Source: Dehalococcoidia bacterium
GTDB taxonomy: Bacteria > Chloroflexota > Dehalococcoidia > SM23-28-2
Length of the DNA: 56,397 nucleotides
Reading direction: 5' to 3'
Assembly: GCA_030615765.1 (NCBI GenBank)
Contig: JAUWYP010000012.1
Coordinates: 1-56,397 of the forward strand
The notes beneath the pieces are model-generated. The model worked only from the letters and a program-made list of their open reading frames with translations. It did no database searches and was not told the DNA's origin. Below are positions 26,331-34,669 of the stretch, piece after piece. The translations under genes and the position numbers were made by a program. Within the stretch, counting starts at the first letter, position 1. Every line of letters begins with the position of its first letter.

Positions 26331-27695
26331 ATGCCAACCACTCAAGACATAACGGCAGCTCTCGACCCCCTACTCATCGCCGCGAGCAGAGCCATCGAGC
26401 GGCAATCGTTCAGCGGCGTGGCCATCGATTCGCGTCAGGTGCAGCCCAGCGACCTGTTCATAGCCCTGCCAGGCGAGCACCGCCACGGCCAAGAGTTCAT
26501 CGCCGACGCCATCAGCCACGGCGCTACAGGAGTGATCGCCCAGCGGCAGCCGCCCGATCTACCGCGGGAGGTCTCCTTCTTCCAGGTTGACGACACCCTT
26601 GCCGCCCTCCAGCGCCTGGCCACCTACTGGCGAGGCAAGCATAGAGTGAAGGTCGTAGGCATCACCGGCAGCGTGGGCAAGACCACCTGCAAGGAGCTGA
26701 CAGCCGCCGTCTTGAGCTCCGGCTATCAGGTGCTTAAGAGCGAGGCCAACCTGAACACCGAGACCGGCCTGCCCCTGACCCTCCTCCAGCTCCGGCCGGA
26801 GCACGAGCGGGTTGTGCTGGAGATGGGCATGTACGGCCTCGGCGAGATCCGCCTCCTCTGCCAGATAGCCCGACCCCAGATAGGCGTGGTCACTAACGTC
26901 GGCCCGGTTCACCTGGAGCGCCTGGGCACCCTGGAGGCCATCGCCCGGGCCAAGGCGGAGCTGGTGGAGAGCCTGCCGTCCGACGGCTGGGCCATCCTCA
27001 ACGCAGACGACCCCCAGGTGGCGGCCATGGCCGAGCGCACCAGCGCCCGCGTCGCCCTCTTCGGCGAATCGCCGCAGTGCTCCGTGCGAGGCACTGTTCT
27101 GTCCACCAGTGGCCTGGAGGGCATCTCCTTTCGCCTGACCTGCGACGACCAGTCTGCGGACGTCTCAGCGCCCTTGCCGGGCCGTCACAATCTCTATAAC
27201 GCCCTGGCGGCCGCCGCCGTGGGCCTGGCCGACGGGCTGTCCGTTCAGGAGGTAGCCGCCGCTGTGGCCGCGGCCGACGTCCCCCTACGCCTGCGAGCCG
27301 TCAGCGGACCTCAGGGCAGCACCATCCTGGACGATACCTACAATGCCAGCCCCACCTCCATGCTGGCCGCCCTCGACCTCCTGGCCGAGCTTCCCGGTCG
27401 CCGCCTGGCCCTTCTCGGCGACATGCTGGAGCTGGGCAGCTTCGAGGAGGAGGGACACCGCCTGGTAGGCGACCGAGCAGCCCGAACCACCAATGTCCTC
27501 TACACCCTGGGCGAGCGAGGACGGATCATCGGCGAGGCTGCCCAGGCGGCCGGCCACCAGGACGTGCGCTTCCTGGCCTCCAAGGAGAAAGCGGCGCCAG
27601 CCATCCGCGAGACATTGAGCGAGGGCGACCACCTGCTGGTCAAGGCCTCGCGCGTCATGGCTCTAGAGACAGTGATCGAGGAACTGACGAGCTGA
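26331..27695 (+). CDS. murF: UDP-MurNAc-tripeptide--D-Ala-D-Ala ligase MurF
   Basis: Adds D-Ala-D-Ala to the UDP-MurNAc-tripeptide in the cytoplasm. Features: FSGVAIDSRQVQPSDLFIAL, the ATP loop GITGSVGKTTCKELTAAVL (about residue 112), NLNTETGLPLTLL, EMGMYGLGEI, NVGPVHLERLG, GRHNLYNALAA, and DDTYNASPTSMLAALDLL, which is diagnostic for MurF. The length is 454 residues. No murE is present in the window although murE usually precedes murF; the motifs here are those of MurF, so it is not a mislabelled MurE. Confidence 0.95.
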   Translation: MPTTQDITAALDPLLIAASRAIERQSFSGVAIDSRQVQPSDLFIALPGEHRHGQEFIADAISHGATGVIAQRQPPDLPREVSFFQVDDTLAALQRLATYWRGKHRVKVVGITGSVGKTTCKELTAAVLSSGYQVLKSEANLNTETGLPLTLLQLRPEHERVVLEMGMYGLGEIRLLCQIARPQIGVVTNVGPVHLERLGTLEAIARAKAELVESLPSDGWAILNADDPQVAAMAERTSARVALFGESPQCSVRGTVLSTSGLEGISFRLTCDDQSADVSAPLPGRHNLYNALAAAAVGLADGLSVQEVAAAVAAADVPLRLRAVSGPQGSTILDDTYNASPTSMLAALDLLAELPGRRLALLGDMLELGSFEEEGHRLVGDRAARTTNVLYTLGERGRIIGEAAQAAGHQDVRFLASKEKAAPAIRETLSEGDHLLVKASRVMALETVIEELTS

Positions 27696-27696
27696 C

Positions 27697-28656
27697 ATGG
27701 TTAGAGCCCTAATGCTGGGAGCGATGGCTTTTGTGCTATCGGTGATTGTGGGGCAGCCGCTGGTGGCGTTTCTGCGGCGACGAGGGCTGGGCAAGGAGAT
27801 CAGCTCCGATGGCCCGCCATCTCACCTCACCAAAGCGGGCACGCCCACCATGGGGGGAGTGCTCATCTTCGCCATGGTCCTCCCCATCACTCTAGCCGCC
27901 AACATACTGGACCGCCTGTCGATCCTCCTGCCCCTGGGCACCATCGTGGGCGCAGGCCTCCTGGGCCTGGCCGACGACCTGCGCACCATCGTCGGCAGGG
28001 CCCGGACGGGCCTCAACAAGCGCCTCAAGGTCCTGCTGCTCACTGCCCTGGGCCTCACGGCTGCCCTCGTCCTCTACTTCGCCCTGGAAGTGCAGGACGT
28101 GAAGATCCCCTGGGCCGGCGAGTTCGAGTTGGGCTTCGGATATATACCGCTGGCAGTAGTCATCATCGTCTTCACCACCACCGCCGTGGCCATCACCGAC
28201 GGGCTGGACGGCCTGGCCGGTGGCACCAGCGCCCTGGCCTTCCTGGCCTATGGCGTCATCGCTCTGCTCCAGGAGCAGACCTTCCTGGCCACCTTCTGCT
28301 TCACCGTTGTGGGAGCAACCGCCGGCTTCCTGTGGTACAACAGCTACCCCGCCCAGGTGTTCATGGGCGATACGGGTGCCCTCGCCCTGGGCTCCTCCCT
28401 GGCCGTGGTCGCCCTGATGACCGGCCACTGGCTGCTCCTGCCCGTCATCGGCATCGTCTTCGTCCTGGAGGGACTATCGGACATCATTCAGATCGGCTTC
28501 TTTCGTCTCACCGGGGGCAGACGCTTTTTCAAGATGAGCCCCCTGCATCATCACTTCGAGCTGCTGGGCTGGTCGGAGCCCCAGGTGGTGATGCGATTCT
28601 GGCTTCTGGGAATCGTGGGCTCCCTTCTGGGAGTGACCCTGGCATCGCAGGTATAG
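27697..28656 (+). CDS. mraY: Phospho-N-acetylmuramoyl-pentapeptide transferase MraY
   Basis: Integral membrane enzyme that makes lipid I from UDP-MurNAc-pentapeptide and undecaprenyl phosphate. Motifs: GPPSHLTKAGTPTMGG near the N-terminus, LLGLADDLRTI with the active-site DD pair, TTAVAITDGLDGLAGGTSAL, AQVFMGDTGALALG, and KMSPLHHHFELLGWSE. About ten hydrophobic helices are visible in 319 residues. Its ATG lies one base after the murF stop, so translation is coupled. Confidence 0.97.
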   Translation: MVRALMLGAMAFVLSVIVGQPLVAFLRRRGLGKEISSDGPPSHLTKAGTPTMGGVLIFAMVLPITLAANILDRLSILLPLGTIVGAGLLGLADDLRTIVGRARTGLNKRLKVLLLTALGLTAALVLYFALEVQDVKIPWAGEFELGFGYIPLAVVIIVFTTTAVAITDGLDGLAGGTSALAFLAYGVIALLQEQTFLATFCFTVVGATAGFLWYNSYPAQVFMGDTGALALGSSLAVVALMTGHWLLLPVIGIVFVLEGLSDIIQIGFFRLTGGRRFFKMSPLHHHFELLGWSEPQVVMRFWLLGIVGSLLGVTLASQV

Positions 28657-28664
28657 ACGGGACT

Positions 28665-30077
28665 ATGGCAGGCCAGCACGACTTCAAGGGCAAGCAGGTG
28701 ACGGTGGTCGGCCTGGGGATCGAAGGGGTGGACCTCGTGCGTTTCCTCCACGCCCAGGGAGCCCGCATCACTGTCAGCGACGCCAAGCCCGCCGAGAAGC
28801 TCCGGGCCCGACTGCAGCAGATCGCCGACGTTCCCGCCCGCCTTTCGCTGGGGGCCAACGACCCTCAGGACCTTCTGACCGCCGACGCCATCTTCCTCTC
28901 CCAGAGCGTGCCCCTCGATCTGGCGGGGCTGGCAGAGGCCCGCCAGCGAGGCACACCCATCAGCTCGATGTTCAAGCTCTTCCTGGAGCTCTGCCCGGGG
29001 CCGCTGGCCGGTATCACCGGCAGCACCGGCAAGACGACCACGACGGCCCTGGTAGGGGAGATGTTCCGCTGCGACGGCCGTCCTCACTTCGTGGGGGGCA
29101 ATATCGGCATCGGCCTGCTATCGCATCTAGCCACCCTGACGCCGGACACCTGGGTTGTCCTGGAGGTAAGCCACACCCAGCTTCAGCTCCTGCCGGAGCG
29201 CAGCCCCAACGTCGCCTGCTTGCTGAACATCACGCCCAACCACCTGGATCGCTTCTCCTGGGACGAATACCGCCGCCTGAAGAGCGACATCCTGCGCTAC
29301 CAGAAGAGCGACGATTACGCCGTCCTGGGCTACGACAACAGCGAGACCCGCGCCCTGGCCCAGCGGGCCCCGGGCGAGGTGCTTTACTTCAGCCTGACCT
29401 CGGACGTCCCCGGCGACGGCGCCTTCCTCCGCGACGACTGGGTTGTCGCTAGACGACGTGGCCGGGAAGAAAGGCTGTTCCCCATCGACAGCCTGCGCCT
29501 ACCGGGCCGCCACAACTGGGCCAACGCTGCGGCGGCGGCCGCGGTGGCCAGCGTCTGCGGCCTGAGCCCTCAAGCCATCGCCCGAGCAGCGGCCGAATTC
29601 CAGGCGCTACCCCATCGCCTGGAGTTCGTACATCGGCTCGGCGGCGTCGCCTACTACAACGACAGTATCGCCACCACCCCCGAACGCACCCTGGCCGCCC
29701 TGCGCTCCTTCAGCCAGCCGCTGCTCCTCCTTCTGGGCGGGCGCGAGAAGCACCTGCCTCTGGAGGAACTGACCGAGGAGGCCTCCCGACGCTGTCGCGC
29801 GGTCATCTGTTTCGGCGAGTCCGGGCCCCTCCTAGAGGAAGCGGTACAGCGAGCCGCTGACCGGCGGCCGGACGACGACCGGCCCACACTGATGCGGGTG
29901 GCGAGCCTGGCCGAGGCAGTGGAAGCCGCTCACGCCCTGGCCCAGGCGGGGGACGTGGTCCTGTTGTCGCCCGCCTGCACCAGCTATGACGCCTATGACA
30001 ACTTCGAGGAACGAGGAGCCGATTTCCGCCGACTGATCCTGCGCCTAGCCCAGGAGGTGGAGCCATCGCCACGCTAG
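28665..30077 (+). CDS. murD: UDP-MurNAc-L-alanine--D-glutamate ligase MurD
   Basis: Adds D-Glu to UDP-MurNAc-L-Ala. N-terminal Rossmann domain VTVVGLGIEGVDLVRFLHA, ATP loop AGITGSTGKTTTTALVGEMF (about residue 115), NITPNHLDRFSWDEYRRLK, LPGRHNWANAAAAAAV, HRLEFVHRLGGVAYYNDSIA, LLLGGREKHLPLEE, and the C-terminal LLSPACTSYDAYDNFEERG, a MurD signature. From the ATG at 28665 it is 470 residues. Its end overlaps the proposed start of ftsW by 13 nt. Confidence 0.96.
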   Translation: MAGQHDFKGKQVTVVGLGIEGVDLVRFLHAQGARITVSDAKPAEKLRARLQQIADVPARLSLGANDPQDLLTADAIFLSQSVPLDLAGLAEARQRGTPISSMFKLFLELCPGPLAGITGSTGKTTTTALVGEMFRCDGRPHFVGGNIGIGLLSHLATLTPDTWVVLEVSHTQLQLLPERSPNVACLLNITPNHLDRFSWDEYRRLKSDILRYQKSDDYAVLGYDNSETRALAQRAPGEVLYFSLTSDVPGDGAFLRDDWVVARRRGREERLFPIDSLRLPGRHNWANAAAAAAVASVCGLSPQAIARAAAEFQALPHRLEFVHRLGGVAYYNDSIATTPERTLAALRSFSQPLLLLLGGREKHLPLEELTEEASRRCRAVICFGESGPLLEEAVQRAADRRPDDDRPTLMRVASLAEAVEAAHALAQAGDVVLLSPACTSYDAYDNFEERGADFRRLILRLAQEVEPSPR

Positions 30078-31252
30078 AGACGGGCCGCCTGCGGGCAGGC
30101 CCACCCGACTACATCCTTATCCTGGCCACCGCTGCCCTAGTGGTGGTGGGCCTGCTGGTGGTGTACAGCGCCAGCTTCGCCGTCGGCCACCTGGAGTACG
30201 GCGACACCAACTACTTCATCGCTCGCCAGGCGACCTTCGCCCTGGTGGGGCTGCTGCTGCTGTGGGCGTTCATGCGGCTCGACTACCACCTCCTGCGACC
30301 CCTCAGCATAGCCATGATGGCCATCGCTCTGGCGGGCCTCCTGGCCGTCCTGATGCCGGGCATCGGCGTGGAGCAGAACGGGGCCAGGCGCTGGCTTGCT
30401 CTGGGGCCGCTGCCGCCTATTCAGCCATCGGAGTTTGCTAAGCTGGCCATCATCGTCTACATCTCGGCCTGGTTGGCCAGCCGCAGCCACAGCGGCGATA
30501 TCAAGCACTTCTGGGCGAGCTTCCTGCCCTTCGTCCTCATGGTCAGCCTGGTGGCCAGCCTGGTAGTCGTCGAGCCCGACATGGGCACAACAATCATCAT
30601 CGTCCTCACCACCTGCACTCTCTTCTTCGTAGCCGGAGCATCCTCCAGGCACCTGTTGCTGCTCATCGCAGGAGCTGGTCTTATCAGCTGGGGCATCATT
30701 TTCCTGGCCAACTACAGAGTGGAGCGGATTTTCTCCTTCATCGCCCCTGGAGCAGACCCGGAGGGCTCCGGCTTCCACATCCGCCAGTTGCTCATCGCCC
30801 TCGGTAGTGGCGGGTCGACCGGCCTGGGTTGGGGAGTCAGCCGTCAGAAGTTCTTTTACGTGCCCGGCTCCCACACCGACGGCGTCTTCGCCATCATCGG
30901 AGAAGAGCTGGGCTTCATCGGTGCCGTGGCCGTCATCGCCCTGTTCGCCTTCTTCGTCTATCGCGGCGTGCGGACGGCCCTCAATGCCCCCGATCCTTTC
31001 GGCGCCTACTTGGCGGTAGGTATCGTAGGCTGGATCGCCTACCAGACGTTGATAAACATTGGCGGCATCACCCGCTCCATACCGCTCACAGGGGTACCCC
31101 TGCCCTTCATCAGCTACGGCGGCTCGTCCCTGATGGCCGTGCTGGCCGGAGTGGGCGTCCTTCTGAGCGTGTCCCGCTACGGCCGCGATAAGGGCTACCT
31201 GGATCGGGAACCGGTCAAAGGCCAGAGCCAGTTCAGCAGGAAGCGAAGATGA
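30065..31252 (+). CDS. ftsW: Septal peptidoglycan polymerase FtsW, with a proposed AUC start
   Basis: SEDS-family membrane glycosyltransferase that works with FtsI. TM1 is PDYILILATAALVVVGLLVV YSASF, encoded from 30107; later come GARRWLALGPLPPIQPSEFAKL, GTTIIIVL, GLGWGVSRQKFFYVPGSHTD, FAIIGEELGFIG, and PLTGVPLPFISYGGSSLM, all FtsW hallmarks. The first ATG/GTG/TTG in frame is GTG 30140, which would cut TM1 in half. The open frame begins at 29999 with no canonical start before 30140. AGGAGG at 30052-30057 lies 7 nt before ATC at 30065, making AUC the best candidate; CTG 30089 is another. The 3' end overlaps murG by 4 nt. Confidence 0.9.
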   Translation: MATLETGRLRAGPPDYILILATAALVVVGLLVVYSASFAVGHLEYGDTNYFIARQATFALVGLLLLWAFMRLDYHLLRPLSIAMMAIALAGLLAVLMPGIGVEQNGARRWLALGPLPPIQPSEFAKLAIIVYISAWLASRSHSGDIKHFWASFLPFVLMVSLVASLVVVEPDMGTTIIIVLTTCTLFFVAGASSRHLLLLIAGAGLISWGIIFLANYRVERIFSFIAPGADPEGSGFHIRQLLIALGSGGSTGLGWGVSRQKFFYVPGSHTDGVFAIIGEELGFIGAVAVIALFAFFVYRGVRTALNAPDPFGAYLAVGIVGWIAYQTLINIGGITRSIPLTGVPLPFISYGGSSLMAVLAGVGVLLSVSRYGRDKGYLDREPVKGQSQFSRKRR

Positions 31253-32349
31253 AGGTTGTCTTCAGCGGCGGCGGCACTGGCGGCCACGTCTATCCCGCCC
31301 TGGCCGTGGCGACAGCCCTCGCCCAAGAACTGGGCGAGGATGAGGCCCTGGACGCTCTCTACCTCGGCACGGCCACCGGCATCGAGAAAGAGCTGGTCAC
31401 CAGGGCAGGCCTACCCTTCCGCGCCGTGGCTGCTGGGGCTCTTCGCGGCCGGTCCCCCTGGGGACTGGCGGCCAGCCTGCTCAAACTGGCCAGAGGCGTG
31501 GCCCAGGCCCGAGCGGCCATCGCCCAGTTCCAGCCGCAGGCCATCCTCACCACCGGCGGCTACGCCAGCGTCCCCGTGGCCATAGCTGCTCGCACTTCCC
31601 ATCGCCTTCCCCTGGTGCTCTACCTCCCCGATGTCCGCCCCGGCTGGGCAGTTCGCCTCATGACCCGCCTATCCCAGCGAGTCGCTGTCACCACCGACCG
31701 TTCCCTCCCCTACCTCCCCGCCGCCAAGACCGTCGTCACTGGCTACCCCGTCCGCCCAACCTTCTGGCAGGCAGCCAAGACCGAAGGCCGCCGTCGCCTT
31801 GCCATCGACCCCCAGGAGCGCCTCCTCCTCATCACCGGCGCCACCCACGGCGCCCGCAGCCTCAACCGCATGGTCGCCGGCTACCTTCCTCAGTTGTTGG
31901 AATTATGTCAAATCATCCACCTGAGCGGTCACAGCGATGAACCGCGCCTGGAGCGCCTGCGCCGCGACCTGCCCGACCGCTTACGCCCCCGCTATCACCT
32001 GTACGGCTACATGCACGAGGACCTGCCCTGGGCTATGGCCGCCGCCGATCTGGCGGTGATGCGGGCTGGCGCCTCGGTGTTGGGCGAACTGCCGGCCATC
32101 GGCCTGCCCGCTATCCTGGTCCCCTACCCCCACGCCGGCGGGCATCAGCTCTTCAACGCTCGCTTCCTGGCCGACGCCGGGGCAGCCCTGGTGATGGAGG
32201 ACAACAAGCTGAACGGTCTCCTGCCCCTGATAGGCGAGCTCCTAGTCGACGAGGCACGACGGGCCACCATGGCCGAGGCCGCTCGCCGCCTGGCCCGCCC
32301 GGAGGCCGCCACGAACATCGCCCGCCTGCTCCTGGAGGTGGCCAAGTGA
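31249..32349 (+). CDS. murG: Undecaprenyl-PP-MurNAc-pentapeptide GlcNAc transferase MurG
   Basis: Peripheral membrane GT-B glycosyltransferase that converts lipid I to lipid II. Motifs: VVFSGGGTGGHVYPALAVAT at the N-terminus (G-loop 1), YLGTATGIEKELV, FRAVAAGALRG, ILTTGGYASVPVAIAA (G-loop 2), VTGYPVRP, LLITGATHGARSLN (G-loop 3), and MAAADLAVMRAGASVLGELP with HAGGHQLFNARFL. The length is 366 residues. The ATG overlaps the ftsW stop (ATGA). Confidence 0.96.
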   Translation: MKVVFSGGGTGGHVYPALAVATALAQELGEDEALDALYLGTATGIEKELVTRAGLPFRAVAAGALRGRSPWGLAASLLKLARGVAQARAAIAQFQPQAILTTGGYASVPVAIAARTSHRLPLVLYLPDVRPGWAVRLMTRLSQRVAVTTDRSLPYLPAAKTVVTGYPVRPTFWQAAKTEGRRRLAIDPQERLLLITGATHGARSLNRMVAGYLPQLLELCQIIHLSGHSDEPRLERLRRDLPDRLRPRYHLYGYMHEDLPWAMAAADLAVMRAGASVLGELPAIGLPAILVPYPHAGGHQLFNARFLADAGAALVMEDNKLNGLLPLIGELLVDEARRATMAEAARRLARPEAATNIARLLLEVAK

Positions 32350-33758
32350 CGGCGAAGGGCATCCCCCGCCGCGTCCACCTCGTGGGCATTGGCGGCATCC
32401 ACATGTCGGCCATCGCCCACGTCCTCCTCGCTTGGGGCCACCAGGTTTCGGGCTCCGACCTGAAGCTGTCGCCCCTTACCGAACGCCTGCAGGACCAGGG
32501 AGCCACCATCCACCAGGGCCACGCCGCCAGCCATCTGGGCGACGCCGAGCTGGTGGCCTACACGGCGGCTGCCCAGCCCGACAACCCCGAGCTGACGGAG
32601 GCCAAGGGCCGCGGCCTGCCCCTTCTCCAGCGAGCGGAGATGATCGCTCATCTGATGGAGGGACGCCAGGCCATCGCCGTAGCCGGCAGTCACGGCAAGA
32701 CCACCACCACCGCCCTCATCGCCTTCATGCTACAAGAGGCTGGCTGTGACCCCACCTTCCTGGTGGGCGGCGAGATAATCGGCCTGGACACCAACGCTCG
32801 CGCCGGCAAAGGCGAGCACATCGTAGTGGAGGCCGACGAGTTCGCTGGCGCCTTCCTCCACTATCGGCCCCAGGTGGGTGTGGTCACCAACATCGAGCCC
32901 GACCATCTCGATTTCTACGGCAGCTTCCAGCGCCTGACCGATGCCTTCCGCCAGTTCATGTCGCAGGTGGCGGCCGACGGCTTCCTCATCGCCTGCGCCG
33001 ACGACCCCACCGTCCGCCGCATCCTGGCCCATCCGGAGGCTGAGCCGCCTATCCAGGCCAGGGTCATCCGCTACGGTCTAAAGAAAAATGGCGGATTTTT
33101 CCCCGAAAATCTTTCGCCAAAGGGTATATGCGGGTATACTTTTCTGCTAAAATACGGCGAAGAGCCCTATACAGCCTTTGAGACACATCTGGCAGGGGGC
33201 CACCAAGTGAATAACGCCCTGGCTGCCATCGCCGTGGCAAGCGTTCTCGGCCTGCCTAAGGCGGCCGTACGGGAGGCTCTCGCCCGCTTCCGAGGGGTTC
33301 AGCGGCGCTTCCAGTCCGTGGGCGAAGCGGCGGGCATCACCATCATGGACGACTACGCCCACCACCCCACCGAGATCTCCGCCACCATCGACGCCGCCCG
33401 CCAGCGCTTCCCCGGTCGTCGCCTGGTCTGCCTCTTCCAACCCCATACCTACAGCCGCACCCGCTATCTCCTCGACGGCTTCCGCACCTGCTTCCAAGGG
33501 ATCGACCAGCTTCTCATCGCCGAAACCTACGCCGCCCGCGAGAAGCCATCGGCGGGCATGAGTGCCCAGGAGCTAGTCGAGGCCATTGACAGCCCGCCTG
33601 CCACCTACGCCGGAGGGCTGGAAGAGGCGCCATCAAAGGTGATGGAGGTGCTGGAGCCGGGCGATGTCTTCTTCACCATCGGTGCTGGCGACATCGATCA
33701 AGTGGGACCGAAGATTCTACAGGCACTGAGAAAGGAGCCATGGACAGCCAGTTCCTAG
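32346..33758 (+). CDS. murC: UDP-MurNAc--L-alanine ligase MurC
   Basis: Adds L-Ala to UDP-MurNAc. N-terminal VHLVGIGGIHMSAIAHVLL, the IAVAGSHGKTTTTALIAFML ATP loop (about residue 112), the conserved VVEADEFAGAFL, NIEPDHLDFYGS, GGHQVNNALAAIAVASVLG, GITIMDDYAHHPTEISATI, FQPHTYSRTRYLLDGF, and a final TIGAGDIDQVGPKIL. The GTG start at 32346 overlaps the murG stop by 4 nt; GGAGGTGG lies just upstream. The length is 470 residues. The segment around 33085-33160 (NGGFFPENLSPKGICGYTFL) is markedly A+T-richer than the rest. Confidence 0.96.
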   Translation: MTAKGIPRRVHLVGIGGIHMSAIAHVLLAWGHQVSGSDLKLSPLTERLQDQGATIHQGHAASHLGDAELVAYTAAAQPDNPELTEAKGRGLPLLQRAEMIAHLMEGRQAIAVAGSHGKTTTTALIAFMLQEAGCDPTFLVGGEIIGLDTNARAGKGEHIVVEADEFAGAFLHYRPQVGVVTNIEPDHLDFYGSFQRLTDAFRQFMSQVAADGFLIACADDPTVRRILAHPEAEPPIQARVIRYGLKKNGGFFPENLSPKGICGYTFLLKYGEEPYTAFETHLAGGHQVNNALAAIAVASVLGLPKAAVREALARFRGVQRRFQSVGEAAGITIMDDYAHHPTEISATIDAARQRFPGRRLVCLFQPHTYSRTRYLLDGFRTCFQGIDQLLIAETYAAREKPSAGMSAQELVEAIDSPPATYAGGLEEAPSKVMEVLEPGDVFFTIGAGDIDQVGPKILQALRKEPWTASS

Positions 33759-34669
33759 CAGAGCTGCGACAGGCAGCAACAGTTCGCCTGTCCGAGCCCA
33801 TGTCTGACCATACCACCTTCGGCATTGGTGGGCCGGCCGACGCCTATGCCATCGCCGAATCGGAAGAGCAACTGCAGGCGCTGGTCGATGTCGCTCGCTT
33901 TCACGCTGTGCCCTTCTTCATCCTCGGCTCAGGTAGCAACATCCTGGTGGGCGATGGTGGCGTCCGCGGGCTGGTCATCGAGAATCGCAGCGGCCGCGTC
34001 GACGAGCCCATCCGCCAGGGCAACGGCAGCCTGCTGGTGCGAGCGCAATCGGGGACCAGCCTCGCTGGCCTGGCCCGGCGGCTCTCCTCGACCGGTCTCG
34101 CTGGCCTGGAGTGGGCCTGTGGCATCCCCGGCAGCCTGGGCGGAGCGGTGATCTACAACGCCGGGGCCTATGGGGGCTGCCTGGCCGACTGCCTGCGCAG
34201 CGTGCGCGTCGCTAACAGCAGTGCCGAAGTGACGGAATTGGCGGCCAGCGAGCTCGCTCTCGGCTATCGAGGCAGCGCCTTCACCCGCGGCGTGCTCCAG
34301 GGAAAGGTCGTCCTTTCCCTCGACCTGATTCTGCACCAGGATGCCTCCCAGGCTCTGGCTGCGCGAGTGGCCGAGCTGGACGCCCGCCGTCAGGCGGCCC
34401 AGCCGCGAGAGCGCAACGCCGGCTCGATCTTCAAGAATACCCCCGAGCATCCCGCCTGGTGGCTCATCGAGCAGGTGGGCCTGCGGGGCCATCGCATCGG
34501 CGACGCCCAGATCTCGCCCAAACACACCAACTTCATCGTCAACTGCGGCCACGCCCGCGCCAGCGATGTCAAGGCACTGATCGCCTTGGCCCAAGAGAGG
34601 GTGGAAGAACGCTTCGGCCTTCGCCTGGAGCCAGAGGTGACGCTGGTGGGAGAGGGATTCGATGGCTAG
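33740..34669 (+). CDS. murB: UDP-N-acetylenolpyruvoylglucosamine reductase MurB
   Basis: FAD enzyme that reduces UDP-GlcNAc-enolpyruvate to UDP-MurNAc. Motifs: HTTFGIGGPADAYAIAESEE, FILGSGSNILVGDGGVRGLV with the FAD loop, GLAGLEWACGIPGSLGGAVI, NAGAYGGCLADCLRSV, GYRGSAFTRG, and the C-terminal NAGSIFKNTPEHPAWWLIEQ, DAQISPKHTNFIVNCGHA, and VEERFGLRLEPEVTLVGEG. The Ser-containing SIFKN segment places it in the type with a catalytic Ser near the substrate. The length is 309 residues. It overlaps murC by 19 nt and ddl by 8 nt. Confidence 0.96.
   Translation: MDSQFLAELRQAATVRLSEPMSDHTTFGIGGPADAYAIAESEEQLQALVDVARFHAVPFFILGSGSNILVGDGGVRGLVIENRSGRVDEPIRQGNGSLLVRAQSGTSLAGLARRLSSTGLAGLEWACGIPGSLGGAVIYNAGAYGGCLADCLRSVRVANSSAEVTELAASELALGYRGSAFTRGVLQGKVVLSLDLILHQDASQALAARVAELDARRQAAQPRERNAGSIFKNTPEHPAWWLIEQVGLRGHRIGDAQISPKHTNFIVNCGHARASDVKALIALAQERVEERFGLRLEPEVTLVGEGFDG

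Noticed and set aside
30065-30140. A frameshift or sequencing error in ftsW as the reason for the missing start
   Set aside because: The frame is continuous from TM1 onward with correct family sequence; a single substitution at 30067 could still hide an ATG, so the AUC start remains a proposal.
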